Shown here: positions 1 to 7,782 of the stretch, in pieces
Position numbering within the stretch: the first letter of the stretch is position 1
Layout: each line of letters starts with the position of its first letter
NCBI GenBank assembly: GCA_947475995.1
Contig: CANJNI010000006.1
Location: forward strand, 1-64,000
Length of the DNA: 64,000 nt
Source of the DNA: Beijerinckiaceae bacterium
GTDB lineage: Bacteria > Pseudomonadota > Alphaproteobacteria > Rhizobiales > Beijerinckiaceae
Direction: 5' to 3'
Position numbers and translations under genes: made by a program
Notes under the pieces: model-generated
The model's input: only the letters and a program-made list of their open reading frames with translations
Told to the model about the DNA's origin: nothing
Databases searched by the model: none

Positions 1-78
1 ATCCGCTTCGAGGACAATCTGATCGTCACAAACAGCGGTCTGGAACTCCTGAACAAGCAACCTCGCGAGCTGATCTGA
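1..78 (+). CDS. M24-family metallopeptidase, C-terminal end (partial)
   Basis: Only the last 25 codons lie in the window, running from base 1 to a TGA at 76-78. The peptide starts IRFEDNLIVTNSGLELLN and ends PRELI. This is the usual closing stretch of Xaa-Pro aminopeptidase and creatinase-fold (M24) enzymes, in which an RxED metal-site strand is followed by a short tail ending in a PxELI-like motif. The family removes N-terminal residues before proline or acts on small amidino compounds, so the substrate cannot be told from this fragment. A strong terminator follows 35 bp downstream, so this is the last gene of its transcript. Confidence 0.6.
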   Translation: MRFEDNLIVTNSGLELLNKQPRELI

Positions 79-113
79 GGAGCGTCTCGGCGGTCAGTTG
101 AACTGTCGCTCAA

Positions 114-141
114 GCCGCCGGCGGGTCGCCGGCGGCCTTTT
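114..141 (+). terminator. Rho-independent terminator after the M24 gene
   Basis: GCCGCCGGC (114-122) pairs perfectly with GCCGGCGGC (128-136) across a 5 nt loop. CTTTT follows. The position just after the peptidase stop codon suits termination of that transcript. Confidence 0.85.
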
Positions 142-426
142 ATTGAGCGTTTGAACGGAGTCAGAACGCCCTCACCTCACCTGCAGCTGGACGCTACTTG
201 GAGTTTAAGTTTCGCAGCACGATATGCGACGTCGTCGGCTTCCGCCGCGCTGGCAGCCATGGGACGACTGAAGAATCCGTTGAAAGCCCCGGTGCCGCTT
301 ACGACGACTCGCAGCATATTGGTCCTTTAGATTAGGACGCTTTCCGAGAAGATCACGGCGGTCGATCGCAAGCTTCTCTCATGATATGCTGACAGCCTCG
401 CCAATCGAAGGCTTTCTGGGATTCTT
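142..426. other. Non-coding stretch left of the IS element
   Basis: No open frame here has a plausible start, ribosome site or family resemblance. It ends at the inferred left end of the IS6-family element. It does not contain the missing half of the hemerythrin-like gene cut on the other side of the element, so it was probably brought next to the IS by deletion or rearrangement. Confidence 0.5.
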
Positions 427-1314
427 GGCACTGACATTGTCACTGCTAAAGCTACAGCCCTTACGGTCACCTTTGCCGATCCCGATAAGTCGCGGTCGGG
501 CAGACAGGCATCGTCAACTTGTTGATTGAAGTTCGTGACGAGACAGCTCGTCCGATACTTTCAAGCTGCGGCGACAACGTTCCACCATGTGTTCATCGCC
601 GATGCGCGAAGCGCCCGGTGCGTGGAGGCTGATGTGAGATGGCGCTGGACGTTGAAGGTGTTGTAAACGGCGGCATGGGTTGAGAGAAATCTCTGGGCTG
701 ATCCGGCGCTCTTGAAGCCCTGCATCTTGCACTCCCTTCGTCGGGTTGGCTGATGAGAATTCTCCGCGCGATTGTTTCGCCATCGACCGGTGCGATGCCG
801 CCCCTGGATCCCGAGATCCCGCGCTGCGGCGCCGTAGGAACGCAGGTCGTCAGTGACGAAAATCTCCGGCAGGAAGCCATATTTACGTAGCAGCTTGCGC
901 ATCAAACTCAACGCGGCCTGCTTGCTTCTTCTCGACTGGACCAGCACATCGAGCACCTCGCCTTCAGCGTCAACGGCCCGCCACAAGTAGACCAGACGAC
1001 CATCGATCTTGAGGTATACCTCGTCCAGATGCCAGACCGTGTGAGGCTTCGGCCGGCGTTTGCGCAAATCCGCCGCGATCAACGGCCCGAAATGGTTCAC
1101 CCAGCGCCGAATCGTCTCGTAGGAAACTGTGATGCCGCGTTGGGCCAGTAAATCTTCGACGTCGCGGAAGCTCAATGAGAACCTGAGGTAAAGCCAGACG
1201 GCCTGCTGGATGATCTCGGGCGGGAACCGGTATCCGCTGTAGTTGATTTTCTTCATGCCGTGGAGCTATGGGGTTGCAGCGCAGACCGCAAGGGCTAGTA
1301 GACGTGACAGGGCC
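427..1314 (-). mobile_element. IS6-family insertion sequence
   Basis: The element carries one transposase gene. Its proposed ends share an outer GGCACTG (427-433) and GGCCCTG (complement of 1308-1314), resembling the GGCACTG start of IS26. They also share an inner motif: AGCCCTTACGGTC from 456 and AGCCCTTGCGGTC as the complement ending at 1296. The two inner 21-mers match at 16 positions. At about 888 bp the size suits the family. The 8 bp flanks (GGATTCTT left, CGATGAGC right) are not duplicates, so this copy arrived by cointegrate-type rearrangement or suffered a flanking deletion. The right end lies inside a hemerythrin-like gene. End positions are inferred and could shift by some bases. 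Confidence 0.65.
561..1256 (-). CDS. IS6-family DDE transposase
   Basis: This 231-residue protein looks intact for the IS6 family (about 230-240 residues). It has an N-terminal helix-turn-helix region (about 25-55, with SYETIRRWV) and an RNase-H-like catalytic core. The acidic triad is visible as D78 in WHLDEVY, D136 in VTDDLRSY and E165 in NNRAENSHQ, and the family signature QGFKS follows. It would catalyse replicative cointegrate transposition of the surrounding element. No frameshift or internal stop is seen, so it may be active. The start is an ATG 14 bp inside the proposed inner repeat of the right end. Confidence 0.93.
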   Translation of the reverse strand: MKKINYSGYRFPPEIIQQAVWLYLRFSLSFRDVEDLLAQRGITVSYETIRRWVNHFGPLIAADLRKRRPKPHTVWHLDEVYLKIDGRLVYLWRAVDAEGEVLDVLVQSRRSKQAALSLMRKLLRKYGFLPEIFVTDDLRSYGAAARDLGIQGRHRTGRWRNNRAENSHQPTRRRECKMQGFKSAGSAQRFLSTHAAVYNTFNVQRHLTSASTHRALRASAMNTWWNVVAAA

Positions 1315-1450
1315 CGATGAGCTCCTGACAAATCTGCCGCGCAATCACAGCTTTCCGGCCACGCGCGTTTTCATATTTCTCGAACAGTTCTTCGACCAGA
1401 CGGTGATCGGCCTTCAAAAGGTCAATTGCATTCGTTCCAGACTTTGCCAT
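1315..1450 (-). pseudogene. Hemerythrin-like gene truncated by the IS element
   Basis: From an ATG at 1450 with a GGGGAG ribosome site, 45 codons read in frame before the proposed IS boundary. The peptide begins MAKSGTNAIDLLKADHRLVE and reaches RQICQELI. This is the first helix of a bacterial hemerythrin HHE domain, where the DLLKxDH histidine is one of the di-iron ligands. Intact relatives continue past ELxxH with an EExxFYP motif. Here the frame instead runs into IS sequence and stops at 1295. The missing C-terminal part is not found on the other side of the element. The gene is therefore broken and incomplete, and its protein would not hold a full iron site. Confidence 0.75.
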
Positions 1451-1963
1451 GAATAGCTCCCCACGCGATACCGCGCCTACAACGGTGCAATGCCGCAAAG
1501 GTTCCGTTCCGTATTGAGAGCCAATCCGAACCTCGCGGGTCAGGAATGCGATCACTCTGCGCCCAATGACGCCTCCTCCAAAAATTCAATCGGGTTTGGG
1601 CTCGCCTGGTCAGCCTTTTTCGCCGGCCTGACCGAACCTACGGGGTGTCCACCGACGGGAAACTCGTCGATGGTCGCGGGGCGCTTCGGCTCGGCCCGTG
1701 TAACGAACTTTCTCCTTGGCAGGTCGTTATCAGGCGCGGGCGACGGGTGGCAACCGGTCGCAACGGGGAAGTTGGACGCAGCTTATTTTGCCGGTTTCTG
1801 GCTGCGGCAGCAACGCATCGGTAGGCGTAGCATCTAACCTGTTCCCGCCGCCCGCAGCATCGGGACGGACCTGGCAAGTTAGCTCTGCTCGACCTTTGGC
1901 CGTTTTGGCTCGTCGGCCCCTTGTATAAACGCCGCGCAGGGCGAGCACTCTGGCATACCGAGT
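1451..1963. other. 513 bp stretch without a supported gene
   Basis: This lies between the truncated hemerythrin-like gene and the end of the SLC13-type transporter. Open frames exist on both strands, but none has a ribosome site plus a recognisable protein. The bases next to 1450 hold the leader and promoter of the hemerythrin-like gene. I see no RNA gene or clear terminator. Confidence 0.4.
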
Positions 1964-3736
1964 TCAAAGCGGCCAAAAGAATAGAATCAGCGGGGATCCG
2001 ACAAGGACAACAAGCATCGACAGGGGAAGGCCGAGCCGCCAATAGTCGCCGAAGCGATAGCCTCCCGGGCCCATGACTAGAAGATTGTTCTGGTGACCGA
2101 TTGGCGTCAGGAAATCGCATGCCGCTCCAAGCGCGACAGCCATTAGAAATGGGTCCGGATTGTATCCGAGTGTCTTCGCAAGCTCGGCTGCAAGCGGGCC
2201 AATGACCAAGACAGCGGGAGCGTGGTGCAGAACCGGTGTGGCGATCATCGTTACGACTAAAATCATGGTGAGTGACAACGCGCCGGGCAGCTGGGTGGCA
2301 ATAGCTGCGAGGTGCTGCGCGAGGAGGGTCGTTACGCCGGTTTCTTTCAACCCTTCAGCAAACGAGATCAGGCAGCCGAGCATGACCAGCACAGGACCTT
2401 CTATCGCGTTGTAGGCAGTCTTCAGGGAGATTTGCTTGGTCAGGACGACGAACAGCGCTGCGCCAAAAAAGCCCGCTTCCACCGGCAGTATGTGAGTGAC
2501 GATCGTCAGGATTGCGATTGCGAGGATAGCAACCGACACAACAGCATGGCGACGCTTGCCGAGGCCTATGTTCCGGTCTGCCAATGGTAGACAACCGAGA
2601 TCGCCAAGCGCGGTTTGCAAAGTCGTGGGCGAGGCTTGAAGCACAACAACGTCGCCAACGGCAAATTTGTGCGAACGCAGTCGGCAGGTTACAAGTTTTC
2701 CAGCACGGCTGACAGCGAGGAGGTTCACCTCGTGATTGTGCCGCAGACGCAAGTCTTCCGCGCTTGCGCCGATCAAAACGGACTCCGCTCCAACGATTGC
2801 CTCGACGGCTTCCAATTCGCTATGCTCTCCCTCGCCACCGGGTTTGCTCGCGGGCTCCAGGACGAGACCGCCTTTGTCGATAACGCTCCGGACGATGTCG
2901 GAGCTGGCCTTGACGATCAGCAGATCTCCCTCGAAAAGAGGCCGGCGTCGGGACGGAATGTTCGAGCGTCGATCATTGCGCTCGATCGCGGTGACGATGA
3001 GATCGCCCTCGACCAGATCTTCAACGTCCCCAACGGTCTTCCCTGCAAGAGCGGAATCGGCCTCAACCCGCAGTTCCGTCATGTAGCGTTCGATCTCGAA
3101 TTTGTCCTCATCGTTCGGGCCTGGTGAGCGGTCGTGGGGCAGCAGCCGCCATCCGAACGCCAGGAAGACGAGCGCAATCAAAGTTAGAGGCAGGCCGACC
3201 CACGCATAGTCAAAAAGCTGGAACGGTCGGCCTGTCTCGACTTCCCGGATGGCCGATATCAAAAGATTGGGCGATGTTCCGACTAAAGTCATCGCGCCAC
3301 CAAGCAGCGAAGCGAACGACAAGGGCATCAGATAGAGCGACGGGGATTCCAGATTGCGTCGTGCAGTCTTGATCGCCAGCGGCATGAAGATTCCCAGCGT
3401 GCCGACATTTTTCAGGAAGGCTGATAAGAATCCGACGCAGGCAGCCAGAAGGCCAATGCGGGCGTCCTTTGTCTGTGCGCTCCGCAGCAGAGCCGCCACG
3501 GGCGCATCCAACGCGCCGGATCGAGCAATTGCCTTGCTGACGACCAGGACCGACGCGATCACGATAATGACAGAGTTGGAAAAGCCCTCGAAGGCGTGAG
3601 TTGGCTTCACGACGCCCACACCAATTGCTGCGAATAGCGTAAGGGCTGCGACGACGTCATAACGCCAGCGGTCCCACATGAACAGGCACAGCATGACGCC
3701 GGCAATCCCCAGCGACGCAACTTGATGGAAGGTCAT
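1964..3736 (-). CDS. SLC13-family permease with two TrkA-C domains
   Basis: The protein has 590 residues. Membrane segments occupy about 1-200 and 395-590, and between them is a cytosolic insert (about 215-385) containing two RCK_C/TrkA-C-like repeats (GDLIVTAIERN and later VNLLAVSRAGK). The two halves carry the paired SLC13 hairpin motifs GTSPNLLIS and TPIGHQNNLLV, which form the sodium and anion binding site. This architecture is that of the SAC1/SLC13-TrkA-C group, which is linked to sulfate, dicarboxylate or other anion uptake; the substrate cannot be told here. The start has no strong ribosome site. It is monocistronic and divergent from the gene at 3964. Confidence 0.85.
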   Translation of the reverse strand: MTFHQVASLGIAGVMLCLFMWDRWRYDVVAALTLFAAIGVGVVKPTHAFEGFSNSVIIVIASVLVVSKAIARSGALDAPVAALLRSAQTKDARIGLLAACVGFLSAFLKNVGTLGIFMPLAIKTARRNLESPSLYLMPLSFASLLGGAMTLVGTSPNLLISAIREVETGRPFQLFDYAWVGLPLTLIALVFLAFGWRLLPHDRSPGPNDEDKFEIERYMTELRVEADSALAGKTVGDVEDLVEGDLIVTAIERNDRRSNIPSRRRPLFEGDLLIVKASSDIVRSVIDKGGLVLEPASKPGGEGEHSELEAVEAIVGAESVLIGASAEDLRLRHNHEVNLLAVSRAGKLVTCRLRSHKFAVGDVVVLQASPTTLQTALGDLGCLPLADRNIGLGKRRHAVVSVAILAIAILTIVTHILPVEAGFFGAALFVVLTKQISLKTAYNAIEGPVLVMLGCLISFAEGLKETGVTTLLAQHLAAIATQLPGALSLTMILVVTMIATPVLHHAPAVLVIGPLAAELAKTLGYNPDPFLMAVALGAACDFLTPIGHQNNLLVMGPGGYRFGDYWRLGLPLSMLVVLVGSPLILFFWPL

Positions 3737-3963
3737 AATTCGATCGCGCCCCGGCCCAGCTCAGGCCCGAGGCAAGAACCGGTTCGAAGGTCAAATGTTC
3801 CGGTGCAAGCTATTCAGGACTTTTGTCGCAATTCGCAATCAGGAGCGTCCTTTGGACTACCTGCGGGATTCGGCCATCGGCTGCATCCGCGACGTAAAAC
3901 TCGAATTGCCGGATGCCCGATTTCGCTGCTATGGCTTGGCTGGAATAGGCTCGGGAGAGGCGC

Positions 3964-4959
3964 ATGAAACTGCAATTGAGCATCGCGATGGCTGACAATC
4001 CGCGCACGCGTCCGATCCTCGACGGGCGGATTTCGCCCGATGGAATCGATCTGGTCTGCACGCCGCTCCATGCTTCGGAACTGTTCTGGCGTCAGTTGCG
4101 CTTCGGCGATTTCGACATTTCGGAAATGTCGATGTCTTCGCTGATGGCTGCCGTTGCGGCCGGCGAAGACCGCTGGGTGGGCATCCCGATTTTCACGACA
4201 CGCAAGATGTTTCAGGTCGGTGTGCTGGTGCGGAAGGATCGCGGCATCGAAAAGCCGTCCGATCTGAAGGGCAAGAAGATGGGCGTGCCCGAATATCAGC
4301 AAACCGCTGCGCTGTGGACCCGAGGCTACCTGCAGCATGAATACGATGTGCATCCGCGCGATATGGAATTCTGGATGGAGCGCAATGACGATCACAGTCA
4401 GGGCGCCGCCACCGGTTTCCGCCCGCCCGCAGATGTGAAGCTGTCCTACATTCCCAATGACACCAGCATGGGTGAGATGCTGGTCGAGGGAAAGCTCGAT
4501 GGCGCGCTGCGGTATCTGGCCGGGACCAACAACCTCGTCGATCGCTCCACGATCGATCTCTACAAGCATCCCGACTTCAAGACGCTGTTCCCCGATCCAC
4601 ACGCGGAAGGCGTGCGCTTCTACCAGAAGACCGGAATCTATCCGATCAACCACGGCATGGTCATCAAGCGCTCAATCGCCGAAAAACATCCGTGGGTTTT
4701 GCTCAATATTTTCAAGGCATTCCAGAAGGCTAACGATCTGGCCGAGAAGGCGCGCCGCGAGGCGGTCGAATATCATCTGGAAACCGGACTGCTGCCGCGC
4801 GAGGCCCGCAAGGCGTTGGCGACGCCGCTCGTTCAACATGGCGTCATCGCCAACAGAAAGGTTCTGGAAACGACCGCGCAATGGTCTCACGAGCAGGGAC
4901 TGACGCCGCGCCTCATCGGACTCGACGAACTGTTCGCGCCACAGTTCATGGAGTTCTGA
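3964..4959 (+). CDS. 4,5-dihydroxyphthalate decarboxylase-like / substrate-binding-fold protein
   Basis: This 331-residue protein has no signal peptide. The order of motifs (FDISEMSMSS near 50, VGIPIFTTRKMF near 72, DLKGKKMGVPEY near 100, GVRFYQKTGIYPINHG near 220) matches the Pht5-like family. Those proteins use a periplasmic-binding-protein fold as a cytoplasmic decarboxylase that turns 4,5-dihydroxyphthalate into protocatechuate. Many members are labelled ABC substrate-binding proteins, but absence of a leader argues for a cytosolic enzyme. GGGAGAGG sits 4 nt before the ATG. It converges on the LigB-type dioxygenase, which fits a decarboxylation and ring-cleavage pair. The actual substrate is unproven. 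Confidence 0.7.
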   Translation: MKLQLSIAMADNPRTRPILDGRISPDGIDLVCTPLHASELFWRQLRFGDFDISEMSMSSLMAAVAAGEDRWVGIPIFTTRKMFQVGVLVRKDRGIEKPSDLKGKKMGVPEYQQTAALWTRGYLQHEYDVHPRDMEFWMERNDDHSQGAATGFRPPADVKLSYIPNDTSMGEMLVEGKLDGALRYLAGTNNLVDRSTIDLYKHPDFKTLFPDPHAEGVRFYQKTGIYPINHGMVIKRSIAEKHPWVLLNIFKAFQKANDLAEKARREAVEYHLETGLLPREARKALATPLVQHGVIANRKVLETTAQWSHEQGLTPRLIGLDELFAPQFMEF

Positions 4960-4983
4960 CGGCGCGCAAATCTGCGAGCTGGA

Positions 4984-6006
4984 TTATTCCCAGGTAGCGA
5001 AAGCCATGCCGCAACCTGTTCCGGCTTCCGAACGACAGGACGGGACATAGTCGACCAGGTTCATGCGGAGATTCGTTTCGGACAGGATGCCCGCGACGGT
5101 TATCCAGTTTTTCGTTTCCGAGGTTCCAGACAGGAACATGTTTTCCGGTTCCGCAAAGATGGTTTTCGTGTCGCGGTTCTGGATTGCCGTCAGCATGCGC
5201 CTATCGAAATCTTCGTCCACCACAAAATGGCTGATGCCTCCTGACGCGCATATGGCCACGCGCGTGTCGGCCTTGGGGCCTTTCCACGCTGCGATTGCGC
5301 GCCCGATGGATTGCCCGAACTGGTAGCAGCGTTTCGCGGTTGGGCGGTTCGGCGGAAAATAGGTATTGATCAGGATCGGCACGACCGGCACCGGACGGTC
5401 GCGTACGATGCGGCGATAGATGAAGCCGACCGCATGGCCGACACCGATGACGCCGCGCTCATTCGAACGCTGCTTCATGGACGCTGCGACGTCGAACTCA
5501 TCGCGGATCGACTGTTCGATGATCGCATGGGCCAGATCGGATGGCACCGGGTAAATCTGGTCCTGCGGCGGATGACTGGCCGACATGGCGAGCGCGATGC
5601 CCGGCGATTTCGTCTTGAACTTCTCCGGGTCTATCGCCGAATTCACGACGTTGTCGCCGCAATAAACAGTGAAGGACGGCTGGATGTCCTCGAAGAACCA
5701 TTCATGCTGGTCGTCGCCGACGACCACGATGACATCGGGCGCGACTTCTTCCAGCCGTTCCGCCAACTTCTTCGTTGCCGCATTGTTGCGATCATAGCGG
5801 TCCTGCCGGACTTCCAGGCTCGATTCGTGGAAGAAATCCTTCTCGCTGCGGCGCGCTTCGACGAGGTCGTTGAAATTATAGATCTTGCCGCGAAACGGAT
5901 GTTCGGGATTCTTGCGGTCGTCTGCGGCCCGCAGGTCCCAGCGCTCCGGCGGGGTCGACAGAAGCGGGCCATGGGAAGAACCGAAACCGAAAACGATATT
6001 GGCCAT
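4984..6006 (-). CDS. Class III (LigB-type) extradiol ring-cleavage dioxygenase
   Basis: This 340-residue protein is homologous to the catalytic beta subunit of protocatechuate 4,5-dioxygenase and gallate dioxygenase. Visible residues are H12 in FGSSHGPLL (a family iron ligand), the GDDQHE motif at 97-102, H191 in GVGHAVG (position of the general base) and the ASGGISHF motif at 254-261. Such enzymes use Fe(II) and O2 to open catechol-type rings beside the hydroxyls. No LigA-like alpha subunit is seen. It is the last gene of a minus-strand operon starting at 10275 that also holds a Rieske oxygenase, a VOC protein and an aminotransferase, so it probably cleaves the product of the Rieske enzyme. 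Confidence 0.88.
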   Translation of the reverse strand: MANIVFGFGSSHGPLLSTPPERWDLRAADDRKNPEHPFRGKIYNFNDLVEARRSEKDFFHESSLEVRQDRYDRNNAATKKLAERLEEVAPDVIVVVGDDQHEWFFEDIQPSFTVYCGDNVVNSAIDPEKFKTKSPGIALAMSASHPPQDQIYPVPSDLAHAIIEQSIRDEFDVAASMKQRSNERGVIGVGHAVGFIYRRIVRDRPVPVVPILINTYFPPNRPTAKRCYQFGQSIGRAIAAWKGPKADTRVAICASGGISHFVVDEDFDRRMLTAIQNRDTKTIFAEPENMFLSGTSETKNWITVAGILSETNLRMNLVDYVPSCRSEAGTGCGMAFATWE

Positions 6007-6028
6007 ATGAACCTGACTCCCGAATATC

Positions 6029-7171
6029 CTATGGGGCTTTCGCGCCTGCGCCCGTGTTCCAGTAGCGATCCCATTGCTCGCCCATCTTGGTGTTCAGATC
6101 GCTGGTAAGCAAGGCGTCATCCCGCACACTCAGCTTCTTGCCGGCGATCGTGTTCTGGAACGGCACGAACTGGGGAAGCTGGAGATCCTTGTGGACAGGA
6201 ACGGCAAAGCTCGCAGCATACTGGACGATCTGCGCTTCACGGCTGACCATCCAGTTGATGAACAAACGCGATGCATTCGGGTGCGCTGCCTTCTGCAGCA
6301 TGGCGATCTGTGACAACGTCACAGGCACAGGCTCGGGACAATGATAGGATATGGGAGCCTTCTTGGCCTCGTAGCGTTTGGCGACCCATTCGGGAGACGG
6401 AAGGCTCGCGGCGAAATCACCGGCAGCCGCCAGAGCTGTCAGCGCCGTAAGGCCTTCCTTTCGCTTTTGCGGGCGAACCTGCTCGAACAGCGCTTTCGTG
6501 AAGTCCTCGCCCCATTTCTCTCCGAACTGTCCCCAGAGTCCAAGCAGCCAGGAACTCGGATTATTCGTCAATGCAAGCTTGCCGCCCCTCCAGAAGGGGT
6601 TCGTCACGAGATCGTCCCATGTCTTCGGCAGATCGGACTGCTTCACCAGATCGGTGTTGTAGGACATGCACCGATAGGAAAGCTTGTGGCTCAGATAGGT
6701 GCCGTCCGCAGCTGCATATTCGGTTGCGATGTTCTTGAAGGTGGGAAGGTCGCGCAGATCCGCGAGGGCCTTGGCGCTGTTGTAGTGCGGCATCGCGTCC
6801 GCAATGGCCGTTACGACATCGACCAGCACGCGGCCCTCTTGCAGCGCCATAAGAATCTGCATGCCGCGACCGGCAGTGCCGGCGCGGTCGTATTTCAGGT
6901 TGACGAAAGGATAGCGCTCACGAAAGGGCGCGGTCAGCTCCCGGAATTCACGCGGTTCCCACGTTCCTGAAATCGTGACGTCCTTCTCCTGCCGCGCGCC
7001 GTCGATCCATGCTTTTGGCACGTCGAGTTCCGCGTCGAGCCCGGCAAGCAGGGAGGCGTCGAGCTTCAGGTCGCTCATCGCCTTCTGGGTGGCTTTGGGC
7101 AGTTCGGCGGCAATTGCGTTCCCGGCAAACAGACCCATCGCAACCACTGCGACAGTGAAGGTCTTGGTCAC
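6029..7171 (-). CDS. Ferric-type (FbpA/PotD-like) ABC substrate-binding protein
   Basis: A GTG start at 7171 with AGGAGT 7 nt upstream gives 380 residues; an upstream ATG at 7231 lacks a ribosome site. The N-terminus MTKTFTVAVVAMGLFAGNAIAAE is a Sec signal peptide cleaved at AIA-AE. The mature part has the type II extracellular solute-binding fold: VTISGTWEPREF, then FRERYPFVNLKYDRAGTAGR, then DVVTAIADAMPHY. Members bind metal ions, polyamines or organic acids. It sits inside a catabolic operon between the LigB-type and VOC genes, so an aromatic or organic acid ligand is more likely than iron. The nearest matching permease is at 11243, and no matching ATPase lies in the window. Confidence 0.85.
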   Translation of the reverse strand: MTKTFTVAVVAMGLFAGNAIAAELPKATQKAMSDLKLDASLLAGLDAELDVPKAWIDGARQEKDVTISGTWEPREFRELTAPFRERYPFVNLKYDRAGTAGRGMQILMALQEGRVLVDVVTAIADAMPHYNSAKALADLRDLPTFKNIATEYAAADGTYLSHKLSYRCMSYNTDLVKQSDLPKTWDDLVTNPFWRGGKLALTNNPSSWLLGLWGQFGEKWGEDFTKALFEQVRPQKRKEGLTALTALAAAGDFAASLPSPEWVAKRYEAKKAPISYHCPEPVPVTLSQIAMLQKAAHPNASRLFINWMVSREAQIVQYAASFAVPVHKDLQLPQFVPFQNTIAGKKLSVRDDALLTSDLNTKMGEQWDRYWNTGAGAKAP

Positions 7172-7227
7172 ATCAGACTCCTGTGATCGCGATTGTGGCT
7201 GCGACGCCCAATTGGCAGGACTGCTTA

Positions 7228-7737
7228 TCAATCGGCTTTCAGCACGCGACGGTGGGAGTCGCCACCGTAGAGGCCGAGGTCTTCCCGCCGTCCGGCCTTG
7301 TTGCGTTCCTTCACGGCCTCAGCCTCTTCGCCTGTGGGGAAGCGCGCCTCGATTTCGACGCGGTAATTGTCAGGATCGAGGAAGAACCAGTTCAGGATGC
7401 CGATTTCACGCTTATGGCCGACCGGACCCTCAACCTCGATGCCGCAGGACTTGATATATTCGATGGTCTCTTCCGCCTTGGCGGGATCGACGCGATATGA
7501 CCAGTGGATCGCGTGCGGAATTTCGATCTTCGGCACATCGGGGGGCCACTTGATGATCGAGAGGCCGAAGTCGCCGATGTAGAGCTTCATCAGCGGATTT
7601 TCGGACTTGTCGTTGCGCCATTCCAGCTTTGCGCCGAGGTACTTGGTGTAGAATTCGAGCGTACGGTCGAGATCCTTGACGTAAAAGCCGCTGTGGCTGA
7701 TGCCGGTGATGTTCTGGCGAAGCCGATCCATATCCAT
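7228..7737 (-). CDS. VOC (glyoxalase/bleomycin-resistance superfamily) protein
   Basis: This 169-residue protein shows a VOC beta-alpha-beta-beta-beta pattern: ITGISHSGFYVKDLDRTLEF at the start (metal-site H15) and GILNWFFLDPDNYRVEIEAR near 112-131 (distal acidic ligand). Such proteins act as type I extradiol dioxygenases, isomerases, epimerases or glyoxalase-like lyases using a divalent metal. AGGAG lies 7 nt before the ATG at 7737. It is 45 bp after the Rieske gene and 56 bp before the binding-protein gene. A role on an intermediate made by the Rieske or LigB enzymes is inferred from position. A charged 30-residue C-terminal tail follows the domain. Confidence 0.8.
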   Translation of the reverse strand: MDMDRLRQNITGISHSGFYVKDLDRTLEFYTKYLGAKLEWRNDKSENPLMKLYIGDFGLSIIKWPPDVPKIEIPHAIHWSYRVDPAKAEETIEYIKSCGIEVEGPVGHKREIGILNWFFLDPDNYRVEIEARFPTGEEAEAVKERNKAGRREDLGLYGGDSHRRVLKAD

Positions 7738-7782
7738 GTGCGTCTCCTCAAGTCTGTTATGTCGCGGGCGGGACCCGGCGGT

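Noticed and set aside
408-540. Plus-strand stretch reading like a protein fragment (GTDIVTAKATALTVTF)
   Set aside because: It crosses the inferred left end of the IS element and contains a stop and a needed frameshift, so a gene remnant is not supported.
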